Assembly (NCBI GenBank): GCA_002189035.1
Contig: NEEC01000004.1
Coordinates: 3,286,001 to 3,350,000, forward strand
Length of the DNA stretch: 64,000 bases
Direction of reading: 5' to 3'
Origin: Utricularia gibba
Taxonomy: Eukaryota > Streptophyta > Magnoliopsida > Lamiales > Lentibulariaceae
In this document: piece after piece, positions 13,776 through 25,043 of the stretch
How positions within the stretch are numbered: the stretch's first letter is position 1
Layout: every line of letters begins with the position of its first letter
Translations under genes and position numbers: made by a program
The notes under the pieces: model-generated
Told to the model about the DNA's origin: nothing
Databases searched by the model: none
What the model saw: the letters and a program-made list of their open reading frames with translations, nothing else

Positions 13776-14640
13776 TAAAATTTGGAATGCATCGCTCCTT
13801 ATTTGAGCAAATAGTAGATGCTATCAAATTTGTAAATCTATATTTTCAAGATAAAGTGGATATCATTAATCAACTAAGTTTGAGTATTTTGTAAATGTGT
13901 ACTAATACTTTTCAAATGTTAACTTATGAATGTACCATTGATAATGCTTACGAATACATTTGAATTGGAGAAACAATCTTCATTAAATGTATTCTCCAAC
14001 AATGGAAGATTTGGAACATTTGCTTGTGTGGGGAGACACTTGATGCTTTATTAGAATATTTAGAAGCATTGATTGTATGAATGGAAGTGAAAAATTATCA
14101 TATTACACTGTAAAGTTAATTTAAATATGAAGATCATCATCAATCTTCACTTCTATTAAAAGTTGTAGCTTTTGTTGATACATGGATTTGATATGTATTT
14201 TTTTGAAATCTTATGTGCGAATAATGATTTAAATGTTTTATGATATTCTCTTTTAGTTAAATGAGGCGCATAATGATGTTGGTCCACAAGGGCAATGCAT
14301 TATTAACGAAAATTCTTATGCAATAGTATATTATTTGGTCGATGTTATTTATTCTAATTAGACTGTTTTTATGATGTATATTATTCTTTCACAATGACAA
14401 AAATCTCAGCTTTTTTTTAAATTTGAAGATAGTGTTCAAAAAGATATAGAGCATACTTTTAGTATTTTGCAATGTCAATTTATGATGTTCATAACACTTG
14501 AAAGAGTTTGGGATTGAAAAGCATGTGGAAATATTATGTATATATGTTTCAATTTGTACAATGTAATTATAGAAAACAAAGTCCATGCTATTCATTAAGA
14601 TAATATTGAAGATGAATATAATAAATCTTCAACCATCACA
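13776..14640 (+). pseudogene. PIF/Harbinger-type transposase fossil (DDE, plant family)
   Basis: Read with several frame changes and stops, the plus strand follows the plant PIF/Harbinger transposase in order. First comes an N-terminal block resembling GMHRSLFEQIVDAI (about 13785), then a block resembling DNAYEYI-IGET (about 13940). Next is a core block resembling SSLLLKVVAFVDTWI (about 14140-14190) and NNDLNVL (about 14220). A YYLVDVIYSN-like block follows (about 14330), and then VQKDIEHTFSILQ (about 14433), the counterpart of the conserved RKDVERAFGVLQ. The last block resembles LYNVIIENK (about 14555), for LHNMIVEDE. Stops and frameshifts in nearly every block make it non-functional. Terminal inverted repeats and the 3 bp target duplication were not located. 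Confidence 0.8.
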
Positions 14641-16020
14641 AATTTATAAAGATGTTGGATTGAATATGCAAAATTATTTGGATAGAATGATCAATTTACA
14701 TAATGTCAATATTCATCATCGATTAAAAAAAGATTGAATAAAGCATATTTGAGTGAAGTTCAATTAATATTTTTTATGTTGGTTATTTATAATTATTTCA
14801 ATTTAGGTTATGTTGAATGTTTCAAATTTTAGTACTTTTAAATTAAAGATAAATTTTAAGTTTTTTCAATTTTATTAATAATTATAATTAAAATTGTTTC
14901 TAGAAATAGATATGAAGAAATGGAAAGTCATTTATTAGAATTCCAAAAAATTAGTAAGTTGATGTAGATTTATTTATTTCCGGAAATAAATAAACATACA
15001 CTAAGAAACATGTATCATGATCAAATTAATTATACGTAGATGAAAGTTAGGTAAAGTGAAATCAGTCAGACCTTGGGCTTTAGAATAATTATCATATTTA
15101 GAGTCAAAATTAGGTTGAGATGTTATCTTATTTAAAGTTGACATTTAAGTTTTTTGAAAAAAAAAATGTATTAAAAGAAAATTATAATAATTACCATTTT
15201 ATTTATATTCAAATTATCTATCTTTATCTCAAAAGATCAAAGGTCTTTGCAAACACCTAATACAAAGGAGTAGTTACATATCAAAATCCAATCCAACAAG
15301 TGTTTGAGTCTAAAATCAGATATTTGACAATGGATGTTATCACAAATAGTGACGTAATTATCAGATGCTATCTGATTGTTGTCTCTCCGACCAAAATAAG
15401 AAACACATATCCTCATTTACAGGAAAACATGATTTCCAAAAATCAGTGCATTAGGGATTTTTTTTTATCAAAAACAAAAACATTGGACCCTTATAATAGC
15501 AAATTGATTTGGAGACCAAATATGCAAAGTATTTAAATAGTATTAATTCTTTGTGCCTTAGTTATAAATAGTGAAGACTTATTATGCATGGTCAAATATT
15601 GAAAATCCAATTATACAATTTATTATAAACAGTGATAACTAAATTTATCAAAATGATAAACTTCAAAGATTTTTTATGTAATTTTTTTCTATGTATTATA
15701 TTAATTGCTAATGAAAATCTATTTAATGATGTTGAAAGCCGATTTCAAATATTTTTTTTGTTAATAAAATGCAATCTTGATTTATTACATTTTCTAAGAG
15801 AGCAACTTTTACAATGGTTTTAGACCAATTTGAGGAGAGCAAAGTAAATGTAATTTCTTTGTTCAGTGTTTGCTTTGTAAATTTAAATTAGACCATTAAA
15901 AAAGTATTATAATCTTTGCCCAGACTCCTTACATTGCAATAATATCGCGTATGTGGAAAACTTTTCAGTGAATATATGAAATAATTTCTCCGTTTCCGTT
16001 TTTCAAGAGCCATCATCAAG
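14641..16020. other. AT-rich intergenic spacer upstream of the Derlin gene
   Basis: No gene, repeat unit or transposon motif could be supported. The stretch just before 16000 (TATATG near 15974) could include the Derlin promoter. Confidence 0.4.
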
Positions 16021-16296
16021 AGAGATGACGTGTTTGTGGGAGCCAACATGGGTGCGGTGCGGTGCGGTGCATCGTCGTCATCGCATTTTCCATGGGTCCT
16101 ATCCTATTCTCCGAGACACCATATCGTTGAAAAACTTCAAGTTTCTGGATTCTAGAAGTTTCGCGACATTCTTCCGCAGAAGCGACTACCGTTACTCGCC
16201 TGCAGGCGATCCCGATCAGAACTGCGAGGTTACGGCTGTATTGCTTCTTTTTTTTGGTGATTTTCGGTGGTAGATTGTTTCTGGGAATTCGTGAGG
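16021..16296 (+). promoter_or_regulatory. Promoter or 5' leader of the Derlin gene
   Basis: Contains TGACGTG at 16026-16032, the core recognised by plant bZIP factors of the unfolded protein response, and a short GGTGC tandem array near 16050-16069. An upstream ORF beginning at the ATG at 16025 runs to 16273 and ends before the main start. An ATG at 16267 is in frame with the main ORF and would add ten residues, but conservation favours 16297. Where transcription starts is not visible. Confidence 0.35.
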
Positions 16297-18242
16297 ATGG
16301 CCCAAGCTGTAGAAGATTGGTACAAGCAGATGCCCATCATTACGCGTTCTTACCTTACTGCAGCCATTGTCACCACCATCGGTTGCTCTCTCGATGTAAT
16401 TTTTCTGTATATATGCGTGCGGATTTGTTGGCTCCTCTCCGATTTTTCTGCTCTTATGTAATTCTTCCTCATCGCTTGCGTCTCCGCCTGCGTTTTTGTT
16501 TTTTCAATTGTCGTAGAAGATGAGTTAAATTGCGTTTCCAGTATTTATCGTCAAATATTATTTGTCTGAGTGTTTTATTTTTTTGTATCTCTCATTAATG
16601 TGCAGATTATTTCTCCCTATGATCTGTACTTGAATCCGAAGCTTGTGGTGAAGCGTTACCAAGTCTGGCGTATTGCCACCAATTTTCTTTATTTCCGAAA
16701 GATGGGTAATTGTCTAGATTGAGATGTTTGGCTCTACATGGTTGTTGCAGTTTTTGCGTTTCCTTGATGATGCATGGAGCTGATCCCTGTGATTACTTTA
16801 GATGAGCTGATCTTTTTCTTCGGATTATTGAATTTCCTGTTTTTTGGTTTTAGTTTAGTTAATGCAGCAAACAGTTTCCATTGAACTTTGACTGTGTTCC
16901 TGTAGAGTGCCCTGCCTTGTTCAGTGGACCAACCTTGCATACGAGTAATAAGCTGGAAAGTGGGACTTGACTTTTGACTGGAATTTACCGAAGAAAGCTT
17001 ATTTCTTATTACAGTTTCTTGTCTCCCTGGGCGCCATTTACATGATGTTTCATGATTGGAGATTTTTAACTTAATCATGTGGTATTTCCTTGTTTCGCAT
17101 GCCATATATCAGAAAACCTCTGGTGGTTAAAGAAGTGTAAATTTGAATTTATGTTGTGTTTACAGTTGGTTTTGGTGATAGAATGACGATAAATACAACC
17201 GACAGATGATGCTGTTTTTTAAATTTCAGATTTGGACTTCTTGTTTCACATGTTCTTTCTTGCTCGTTACTGCAAGCTTCTTGAAGAAAACTGCTTTCGT
17301 GGGAGGACAGCTGATTTTTTTTATATGTTGCTGTTTGGAGCAAGTGTTCTGACTGGAATTGTTCTCTTGGGAGGGATGATTCCTTATGTGTCAGAATCAT
17401 TTGCAAAGATTATATTTCTCAGCAATTCACTTACATTTATGATGGTTAGTTTGCTGATTATCCATTAGTCTGTTTATTGCCGGACCTGGATGATCATCAC
17501 TCAACCCTGATCACGTTTTCTTTTTTATTTCAAGGTGTATGTATGGAGCAAGCAGAACCCTTTTATCCATATGAGCTTTTTGGGTCTGTTTACTTTTAAA
17601 GCGGCATATTTGCCCTGGGTAAGTGAATCAACAAGCCTCTCAGTGGTTTTTGATAATCTTCCCAATTCATTTGGGAGGCGATGGTGGTGCCATAAACATG
17701 TATTTGTAGTCTATTTTTGAAGCTACTTCCATGGAGACCATTAAGTTAATCCCAATAAAAGGGTTGAATGGCACCAGATCTGGAAAAATGTTGCTTGGTG
17801 GTTATAATTGTTGAAGTTGATTGCAGACTTGAGTTAATTTGGCATTGCTGATCATTTACATGATTGTGATATTTCTTATTGACATGATAATTAGTATGGT
17901 ATTCTGCTGTTCTCCTGCACAGGTGCTTCTTGGGTTTTCTGTTCTAGTAGGTGCTAGCGCTTGGGTGGATCTTCTGGTACGCTGTTGTCTTTGTGTCTAC
18001 CGTGCCTGGTTTTATTGATCATGGATGCACACTCCTACCTGCTTATGGTTCCGCGTCAGGGAATGATTGCTGGCCATGCCTACTATTTTCTTGAAGATGT
18101 GTATCCTCGAATGACTGGGAGGAAACCCCTGAAAACTCCAAGCTTCATAAAATCGCTGTTTGCCGAGGAGCCGGTGGTTGCAGCGAGGCCTGGGAACGTT
18201 AGGTTTGCCGCTCCTCCTGCGGAGGACGTCCAGCAGAACTGA
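16297..18242 (+). CDS. DER2: Derlin (DER1-like, Derlin-2 type), complete gene with six exons
   Basis: ER multi-pass membrane protein of the rhomboid-like pseudoprotease family, working in retrotranslocation of misfolded proteins to the proteasome (ERAD). Exons: 16297-16395, 16606-16705, 17230-17444, 17535-17618, 17923-17976, 18060-18242. All phases agree, giving 244 aa, the usual length. The start is the conserved MAQAVEDWY. Visible features: the Trp-Arg motif (VWR, in exon 2), the conserved RYCKLLEENCFRGRTADF stretch, an FLSNSLTFMM helix, and GMIAG in exon 6 (a GxxxG membrane-packing motif). The C-terminal cytosolic tail carries the family KTPSF block. It lacks rhomboid catalytic residues, as expected for Derlins. 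No break is seen. Derlin-2 rather than Derlin-1 is judged from overall resemblance. Confidence 0.95.
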
Positions 18243-19368
18243 GTTGTGAACGATAGATTCGCTGCTGCGTCGCACAGGGAACCGAGAAGATCGGACGCTG
18301 CAGGAAAGAGCAGCATGAAGCCATGAACGATGCTTGTTTTGCGTTGTTTGCATCCAGTTTAGGGATGGAGGGCAGTTTCATTTCATGTCTCTGCTGGAAG
18401 CTTCCAATTTCGTTTTGGTTTTAGGAATACGGAAATACAAGACGCATGTTGGCTTCAGTAAGGCACTCCATTCCTTCCAACAAAGAAGCGGACAGTTTTG
18501 TTTGTAATAAGATTGATGCTACTTGCAGGCGTTATTCCGTCGACAGGGTTCGGATTTCGTGTCTGATCCATCCATCTGTCAATGGCATCCAGGTTCACTC
18601 GCTATTCTCATATGTCGAACCATTCCAATCTTCTTTATCGAATTTGGATTTCATTGTCTGGAAATGCGAAGAAATCAATAATATCATCAAAAAATAGTGA
18701 ATATATTGAAAGGAGAAATTGGATTTGAAGTATTTTTTCAGAGTAAATAATTATTTGGTATATTTTATAAAATAAATAATTAATTGGAATATTTTACAAA
18801 ATCATATGGTATTTATAAACAAGTAAATTCTGATAATGATATATGAAGGCAGTCAATGGACTTACTGAATTTTAAGATATTCGAAGGATTGGGTGAAATA
18901 CGTGTCCAGAGAAATATCAAAACCCTTTAATACGTACCCAGGAATTGATTTTTAATCATTCAAAACAATTTTATATAAATCCAAATGAATTAAAATTAGA
19001 TTAAGATCCTATACACCAATCAAACAATATGTTTGGTAGAAGCTTTATATGGTTTTAATAAAGTTTTAATTTCAATAAGTATAAGTAATGTTATATACAA
19101 CTATTTCTAAACCAATGAAAATAGGAATGGGATGATTTTATTTAAAGATGAATATTTGATTTTACTTTAATAAACTTCTTTTAATTCTCTGGTGTTTTCC
19201 TGCGTGTTGTTGGCTTGGAACCGACTTTTGACACCCCGATCCTTGGTTTTTACGAGGAGCAAAAGTTGAGCGATGTTGGGGAGATGAGAACCGGAGATCA
19301 TCATTTAAACGTCAGGATTCAGATCTAATCTTATGAAAACCGGGAGGCACAGCGGAGGCCAGAAGCCC
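18243..19368. other. Intergenic region downstream of Derlin
   Basis: The first 250 bp are probably the Derlin 3' UTR. The rest is AT-rich up to about 19190, then less AT-rich. No gene or defined repeat was found. Confidence 0.5.
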
Positions 19369-19655
19369 TGTTGGAAGGAATTTTGTCTAAGAATATGAGG
19401 CCCTACACATTGACTTACAGTCATCTGATTCATGGGTTGAAAACAAGACTTGAAGCCATCCTCAAAGTTATTTGGTTAATTTAGAAAGTAGTTATTATAA
19501 TTATAGTTACAAAAGTAGTTTCTATAAGTTTAGTCTTATATTAACAATTGATGTATTATCCAAGTTGAATGAATGGAGTTTGTCCAATAAAAAATTAGAG
19601 TTCCTGATAAGTTTTTTTTTTTTTTCTTCATTTGTTCATTTGTCTACCAAGAAAA
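19369..19655 (+). repeat. Putative 5' LTR of outer Copia element
   Basis: Begins TGTTGGAAGG, a common plant Copia LTR start, and ends just before a primer-binding site at 19656. No matching 3' LTR is present in the window, so the borders rest on the start motif and the primer site only. Confidence 0.45.
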
Positions 19656-19667
19656 TGGTATAAGAGC
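19656..19667 (+). other. Primer-binding site (initiator tRNA-Met type) of outer Copia element
   Basis: TGGTATAAGAGC differs by one base from the TGGTATCAGAGC motif used by most plant Copia elements to prime on initiator tRNA-Met. It lies directly before the gag fossil. Confidence 0.7.
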
Positions 19668-19668
19668 A

Positions 19669-20250
19669 ACGGTGATCCGATGTCGAATGGAGGTTATCTA
19701 CCAGTTCCAATCCTCATCAAGGACAATTATGAAAATTGGTGTATTCAATTTCAAATGAAGGTTCTATTTGGTGCTTTTGAATTTTGGAATGTTGTCACCG
19801 TTGCCATCATGTTAAGTGGCACTCAAGAAGGACAACAAGGCCTTATCTCTTATTTATTAAGTCTTGGATCATAAATTCTTCGAAACAGTTGCAATGGCAA
19901 CAATTTCTAAGCAAGCATGGGATACTTCGCAGGTTTCTTTCCAGGGAATTGATTGGGTGAAGAAAGTGCTTTTGCAAACTCTTAAGTGGGAGTTCACATC
20001 CTTGCAGCAGAAACCAGGGAAATCTTTCTTAAATATTTTGTTGGGGTTCAGGCTAGTACCAAGCAAATGAGTCGATTGGGTGACAAGCTTTCAACATAAA
20101 GAATTGTTGAGAAGATCTTGAGATCCCTGAAGCCTAAATTTGATCATGTTGTTGTGAACATTAGGGAGGTTAATGATATTTATAACCTAAGTCTTGGAAG
20201 AATTGTGTGGTTCTTTAGAGGCACACAAGGAGCGAATGAAGAGAAGGGAG
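19669..20250 (+). pseudogene. Outer Copia element, gag fossil (5' part)
   Basis: In-frame fragments match the Copia gag (UBN2-type). First is the NYENWCIQFQMKVLFGAFE region near 19730-19785, then a LKWEFTSLQQKPGKS block near 19980-20025. After that come ILRSLKPKFDHVVV near 20115-20155 and an AHKERMKRRE-like segment that ends at 20250. Frameshifts and stops separate them. The frame resumes after the inserted element at 25044 (EPFEL..), showing that the reversed Copia element landed inside this gag. Confidence 0.8.
20246..20250. other. Target-site duplication, left (GGGAG)
   Basis: Five bases directly left of the inner Copia LTR, repeated exactly at 25039-25043. Confidence 0.9.
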
Positions 20251-20512
20251 TAACAAAGAGAGAGAATACAAGCACACAGTGTGCATTTCATTCATGTTAA
20301 CTTATATATCCAAATCGGAACTGTTCCAATATTTAATACAAGTTTCCTGCTGCTTTCTTCCACCATTTCTGCCTCGAGTTGTTCTCCTTTTACTGTCTTA
20401 TGTGACTGGCCAGTTTTGTCTCCCAAGATCCCTTCTAGAGTGTTCTGATCGGTACTTTTGGGGTCAGTATTTGGGCTTGCATGTCTTGTTAAGCCCATTG
20501 GGTGTGCTGATA
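20251..20512 (-). repeat. 3' LTR of inner Copia element
   Basis: 262 bp, aligned without gaps to 24777-25038. On the minus strand it begins TATCAGCACACC and ends CTTTGTTA. The borders are fixed by the target duplication on one side and the purine tract on the other. Confidence 0.93.
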
Positions 20513-20522
20513 CCCCTTCCTC
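20513..20522 (-). other. Polypurine tract of inner Copia element
   Basis: Minus strand GAGGAAGGGG directly before the 3' LTR, as expected for the plus-strand primer of an LTR retrotransposon. Confidence 0.85.
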
Positions 20523-20584
20523 AAGCCCAACAACCTTTAGATCCACGAACCCTAGCCTTTGCAAGAACTATTCATGCTCCTCCA

Positions 20585-23195
20585 CTCCTAGCGGCTTCAT
20601 AAAAAGATCTACGACTTGCAACTTCGTCGGTACATACATAGGTTTCAGTTGTTCATTCTTGAAGCATTCTCTCATTACATGGCAATCCACCTCTATATGC
20701 TTGGTTAGCTCATGGAAGACTGGGTTCTCCGTGATTTGAATCGCTGCTTTGCTATCGCAGTATAATGGAATTGCTCCATTACTAGAGTACTCAATTTCCT
20801 ACAACAGATACGTTATCCATTTCAATTCACATGTTCTAGTTGCCATACTTCCGGTATTTGGCTTTTGCTGACGATCTTGATATGGTGGCTTGCTTTTTTG
20901 TCTTCCAAGATACTAGGGCAGATCCAAAAAACAAAGCAAATCCTATTAAAGATCGTCGGGTCAGAGGACATGTTGCCCAATTAGAGTCACAAAATGCGCT
21001 GAGAGCCATTGTTCCTCCTCATGGATAGAACAATCCTTTATGGAGAGTCCCTTGCAGGTATTTCGCTACTTGAATTGCAGCACACCAGTGTTCTTCGCAA
21101 GGTCGTTCCATGTACTGATTAAGAGTTTGCGCATAATAGGACAAGTCAGGCCGAGAGAAGCCTAAGTATAGAAGACGGGGGCATCTGAGAATCTTCGGTA
21201 TCATAGGGGTGACTAGATTTCTTTCCCTGGATTGTTTGAGAATCTGAATCCCCTAGGCAGTAGGAGCAACTATCCATTATCCTTAGATAAGCTTAAGTCC
21301 TTGATGATAGACGTTGCATATCCTGTCTGAGTGATGAAGATTCCTTTTTCATTTCTGTGAATTTGTAGCCCGAGATAATAGCTCACCTCTCCCAAGTCTT
21401 TGATTGTGAACCAGTTGTGAAGTGCACTCTTCACCGCTTAAATTTCTTTGAGTGAATTTCCAGCAAGCAGTAAATCGTCTACATAGACTAATAGAACAGA
21501 TATTTGCTTGCCGTGTCTTTTGTAGAATATATAGGGATCATGATGGCTTTGTATGTAGCCAATGGTTTCCAATTTTGAGGTAAGTTCACGGTTCCATTCT
21601 CTTGAGGCCTGTTTAAATCCATAAATAGGTTTCAGTAGCTTGCAAATTTTGTTACCTGCAGGGTAACTAGGTGGAGGTTTCATGTAAACCTCTTCTTCTA
21701 ATTTACCGTGAAGGGATGCGTTATTCACATCCGCCTGATGTAAAAACCAGTCATGTGCTGCTGTCAACGCCAATATCAACTTTACACTCGTGGCCTTGGC
21801 TACAAGTGTGAAACTCTCTTTAAAGTCTTGGGCCTTCTTTTGGGAATAGCCTTGGGCTACCAACTGTGCCTTCCTCTACTCCAATGTCCCATCGGGGTTT
21901 AATTTGTGTTTATAAACCCATTTATTGCCTACGAGGTTTGCGATTGGGAGGGGGTCTACAAGAATCCAAGTCTAATTGTCCTGAAGAGCCTTCTCCTCAG
22001 CTCTCATGGCCAACTACCACCATGGATCGTCTTTGGCCTCTTCAAAGGTATGGGGCTCTAGTTCCAATGAATTTCAATCCTTTGTTGTGTATTAATAATC
22101 TAGCATCCAAAGAGGTTGCGCAGGCTGTCGCTGACTTCTTCTGACGGTTGAATGATATCATCATCCTCATTGGAATAACCATGCGATACCTCTGGCTCTT
22201 CCAAAATAGGATTTGGTTGGGATGCTTCAGGTGAGTATTCTGATGCTACATCACATGATGATCTCGAGTCTGTTCGAAAGAGTTGAGTGTCCAGTGGCGG
22301 TAGCATTCCAAAATCCTCATTGGCTGTGGTACAGGCTCTGTAAGGGAAGGATTCTTCATAGAAGATGGCTTCTCTCGAGACTAGCACACAGTACGCTGCT
22401 CCGGATCAAATACTTTATATCTCTTTTTTGTAGGAGCATAGCTTATGAAGATCCCTTTCTTTCCTCTTGCGCCAAATTTATCTAGATTCTTGAGAGGATC
22501 CGTATAGAAGCACAAACAACCAAAGGTTTTAATTGTTGATAAATCTGGTTATTTCTTGAGTAGGTACTCTACGGGTGTCTTGCCTCCCAAAGTGGTCTTG
22601 GGCAAGCGATTGATGATGTACGCTGCGGTCAGTAGTGCTTCACCCAAAGGTAGGCAGGTGCATTTGACTAGTACATCAAGGCCCTTGCAACCTCCAAGAG
22701 ATGTTTATGCTTCCTCTCCATGCACCCATTTTGCTCTGGTGTATGTACGCAGCTAGTGTAATGTAGGATGCCTTTATTTCCAAAGAATTCCTTGAGCTTT
22801 TTGTTGATAAATTCGCCAGCATTGTTGTTCTGGATGATTTTTATCTGCTTGACGAATTGCCTTTCGATCATGTTGACCAGATTCTTGATCATAGGGATGG
22901 CTTCAGACTTGTACCGGAGTAGGCAAGTCCAAGTTGCACTGCTCATGTCATCCACCACAGTAAGGAACGATTGGGTATTTGTAATGGTGGAGACCTTGTA
23001 GGGTCCTCATATATCCATATGAATTTTTTCAAAAATATCTGTTGCCGTAGTCTCACTTGCATTAAACTTTAGGCACGTTTGTTTGCTATTGTGGCAATAT
23101 GCACAAGGGAACAAAAGTTTTTGATCCTTGGAGGATAAGAGATGTAGTTGTTTTAAAACATTGCCTGGGGCATGCCCTAACCACATATGCCACAA
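20585..23195 (-). pseudogene. Inner Copia pol fossil: integrase, reverse transcriptase, RNase H
   Basis: In minus-strand order: an integrase zinc-binding region (MWHMWLGHAPGN, with CAYCHNSKQ) at 23195-23007. Next is the integrase core at 22958-22668, including NNAGEFINKKL and HTPEQNGCMERKHKHLLE. Reverse transcriptase follows at 21863-21438, including MVAQGYSQKKAQDF, HQADVNNASLHG and the catalytic YVDD box within LLVYVDDLLLAGNS. Its C-terminal end with FSRPDLSYYAQTLNQYM is at 21204-21019, and an RNase H stretch with the [12 protein letters not shown]-like block is near 20760-20700. Frames change several times and stops occur, so no functional polyprotein can be made. Confidence 0.9.
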
Positions 23196-23397
23196 GATAG
23201 GTTTCGCAATGGTAGCATTGACAAAAAAGGCTTCAGTAGAAATGATAAAAGGAGCGTCATCGGAGTTTCTTGCACCGAACAGTTTTCCAACTAGTAGAGA
23301 CCTTGTATCAATTTTCCTCTTCCTCTAATCCTGCTACGCCTCTAGTCCTCAAAGATGCAACTGTTCGCAGTGAATAAACAGGTCATGTTGTTGTCTC

Positions 23398-24524
23398 TCA
23401 ATAATCTAGGGACAGAGATGAGGTTCTTATTGAACTTTGAAGGTAGAGAAATTTTATCATCTTGATCCCCTGATTTATAGTCACGGTTCCTGTATAGTTA
23501 ATTGAACACATTTGCCCATTTGGCAGGTGAACAGAGATCGGTTTTCGTAATTTTCTGAGATCATTTAGTGCTTCCTTTTGGAAACAAACATGAGCCGTTG
23601 CTCCTGTATCAATAATCCAGACACTGTTGTTAAAAAACAATGATGCAGTCTCTTTACCTGATATGTGCATATGACTGATAGAATGCTCCTCTCCGTCTTC
23701 AGACTTTGTGTGCACAGAATGACAGGTCCGTGCACTAGTTTTTAGTTCCATGATCTTCTTCAGTTGATCTTCCCACACCTTACTCCAATTATCTCCATGT
23801 ATTTCTTTGAAGCAATCTGACAACCTGTGGATGAGGAAGCATGCATCTTGAGTGTGCGCATCAAGGTGACAGAAGTCACATTTCCTAGGTATTTTTTGGC
23901 TGGCGGATGTCCCCCCCCCCCCCCCCATTCCCAGGTTCTTTTTTCACTTGCACCAAGTCTCCTTTTGTTTTGTACGACCATAACACTGTGTTGGATTTGC
24001 TTGCTCATGGATTCAGTGATTTGTTTGTGTTTTTCTGTTGTCAACACCATGGATAATACGTTATTGATGAGTGGGAGTGGCTTCATGAGAAGAATTTGGC
24101 TCCATGTGATTTCAAACTCCGGACCCAATCCCATAAGAAAATCAATGACGAAGGTGCTCCTAAAAATTTCAGACACTGGTACTTGCATCCCGAATGAGCA
24201 GATGGGTGGAGGTAAGTTAGCTTTGTAGTCTTCCCACAACACCTTCCTTTTTATATAATAATCACTGACTAACAGGTTCCCCTGTACTAGCATCGCTAAC
24301 TCTCTTCGTATGTCATATAAGAGTGGTTTCTTACTTTTCTCGTACTTTTCTTGGAGCTCCAACCAGAGTTCCCTCGAAGTCTCACAGTTGATGAAGGATG
24401 CATGCAACTCTGGAGAGATAGAACTCATCAACCAAGCCAACACCATAGCATCAGCTTGAAGCCACTCATCATAAAATGGGGATGATTCTTCAGGTATTGG
24501 TAATCGCCCATCAATTAGGGCCAT
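23398..24524 (-). pseudogene. Inner Copia gag and protease fossil, frameshifted at a G16 run
   Basis: Minus strand from 24524: a gag domain (LIDGRLPIPEESSPFYDEW, LYDIRRELAMLVQGNLLVS) down to about 23930. A 16-base homopolymer (C on the plus strand, 23911-23926) then separates the frames. Past it the other frame carries a Cys/His finger (CDFCHLDAHTQDAC) and a protease with WIIDTGATAHVC, DTGA being the aspartic protease motif. The homopolymer is the likely cause of the frame change, through slippage in evolution or an assembly or read error. Confidence 0.85.
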
Positions 24525-24764
24525 CTTCTTCTTGGCTCGAAGAGCAATCTATATCATCTTGCACCAAGCATTGTAGTTTTTTGTGTCAATAATGTGGAGA
24601 CAAGGGGCTGGTTAGAGTTCTCTTAACCATGGAGCTTTACTATGCTTGCAACTACTTCTAGAGTGAGTTGAGAAGTAGAGTAGCTCAAGTGTTTACTGGG
24701 AGCAGAGTCCTCATCTCCCGGTGTACCATGATTCTCACCGGAGGTCATGGTGGTAATCAACCTT

Positions 24765-24776
24765 GCTCTAATACCA
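24765..24776 (-). other. Primer-binding site of inner Copia element (initiator tRNA-Met type)
   Basis: Minus strand TGGTATTAGAGC, one base off the plant Copia primer site, directly adjoining the 5' LTR. It confirms the orientation and the LTR border. Confidence 0.9.
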
Positions 24777-25038
24777 TAACAAAGAAAGAGAATACAAGCA
24801 CAAAGCATGTGTTTCATTCATGTTGACTTATATATCCAAACTGGAATTGTTTCGATATTTAATACAAGTTTCCTGCTGCTTTCTTCCACCATTTATGCCT
24901 CGAGCTGTTCTCCTTTTACTATCTCCTATGATTGGCCAGTTTTGTCTCCCAAGATCCCTTCTACAGTGTTCTAATCAGTACCTTTAGGGTCAGCATTTGG
25001 GCTTGCATATCTTGTTAAGCCCATTGGGTGTGCTGATA
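24777..25038 (-). repeat. 5' LTR of inner Copia element
   Basis: 262 bp partner of 20251-20512. It is flanked by the primer site on one side and GGGAG (25039-25043) on the other. Confidence 0.93.
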
Positions 25039-25043
25039 GGGAG
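25039..25043. other. Target-site duplication, right (GGGAG)
   Basis: Exact repeat of 20246-20250. Outer Copia gag sequence continues immediately after it. Confidence 0.9.

Larger units (their letters stand above)
20251..25038 (-). mobile_element. Inner Copia LTR retrotransposon, reversed, with both LTRs and target duplication
   Basis: A 4788 bp element inserted in the opposite orientation into the gag of an older Copia element. It has two 262 bp LTRs, a tRNA-Met-type primer site next to the upper LTR, a purine tract next to the lower LTR, gag and pol on the minus strand, and a GGGAG duplication on both sides. The LTR termini are TA..TA, not the usual TG..CA. The LTRs differ at about 26 of 262 positions by my count (about 10 percent, mostly transitions). 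Frameshifts and stops in gag and pol agree with an old, inactive copy. Confidence 0.93.

Noticed and set aside
16267-16296. Upstream in-frame ATG as the Derlin start
   Set aside because: The ten extra residues are not conserved, and MAQAVEDWY at 16297 matches the family start.
21866-22485. Plus-strand open frames across the inner Copia element
   Set aside because: They are shadows of the minus-strand pol fossil.
24765-24776. tRNA-like sequences at the primer-binding sites (also 19656 and 39035)
   Set aside because: They are short complements of tRNA 3' ends next to LTRs, not tRNA genes. No cloverleaf can be built around them.
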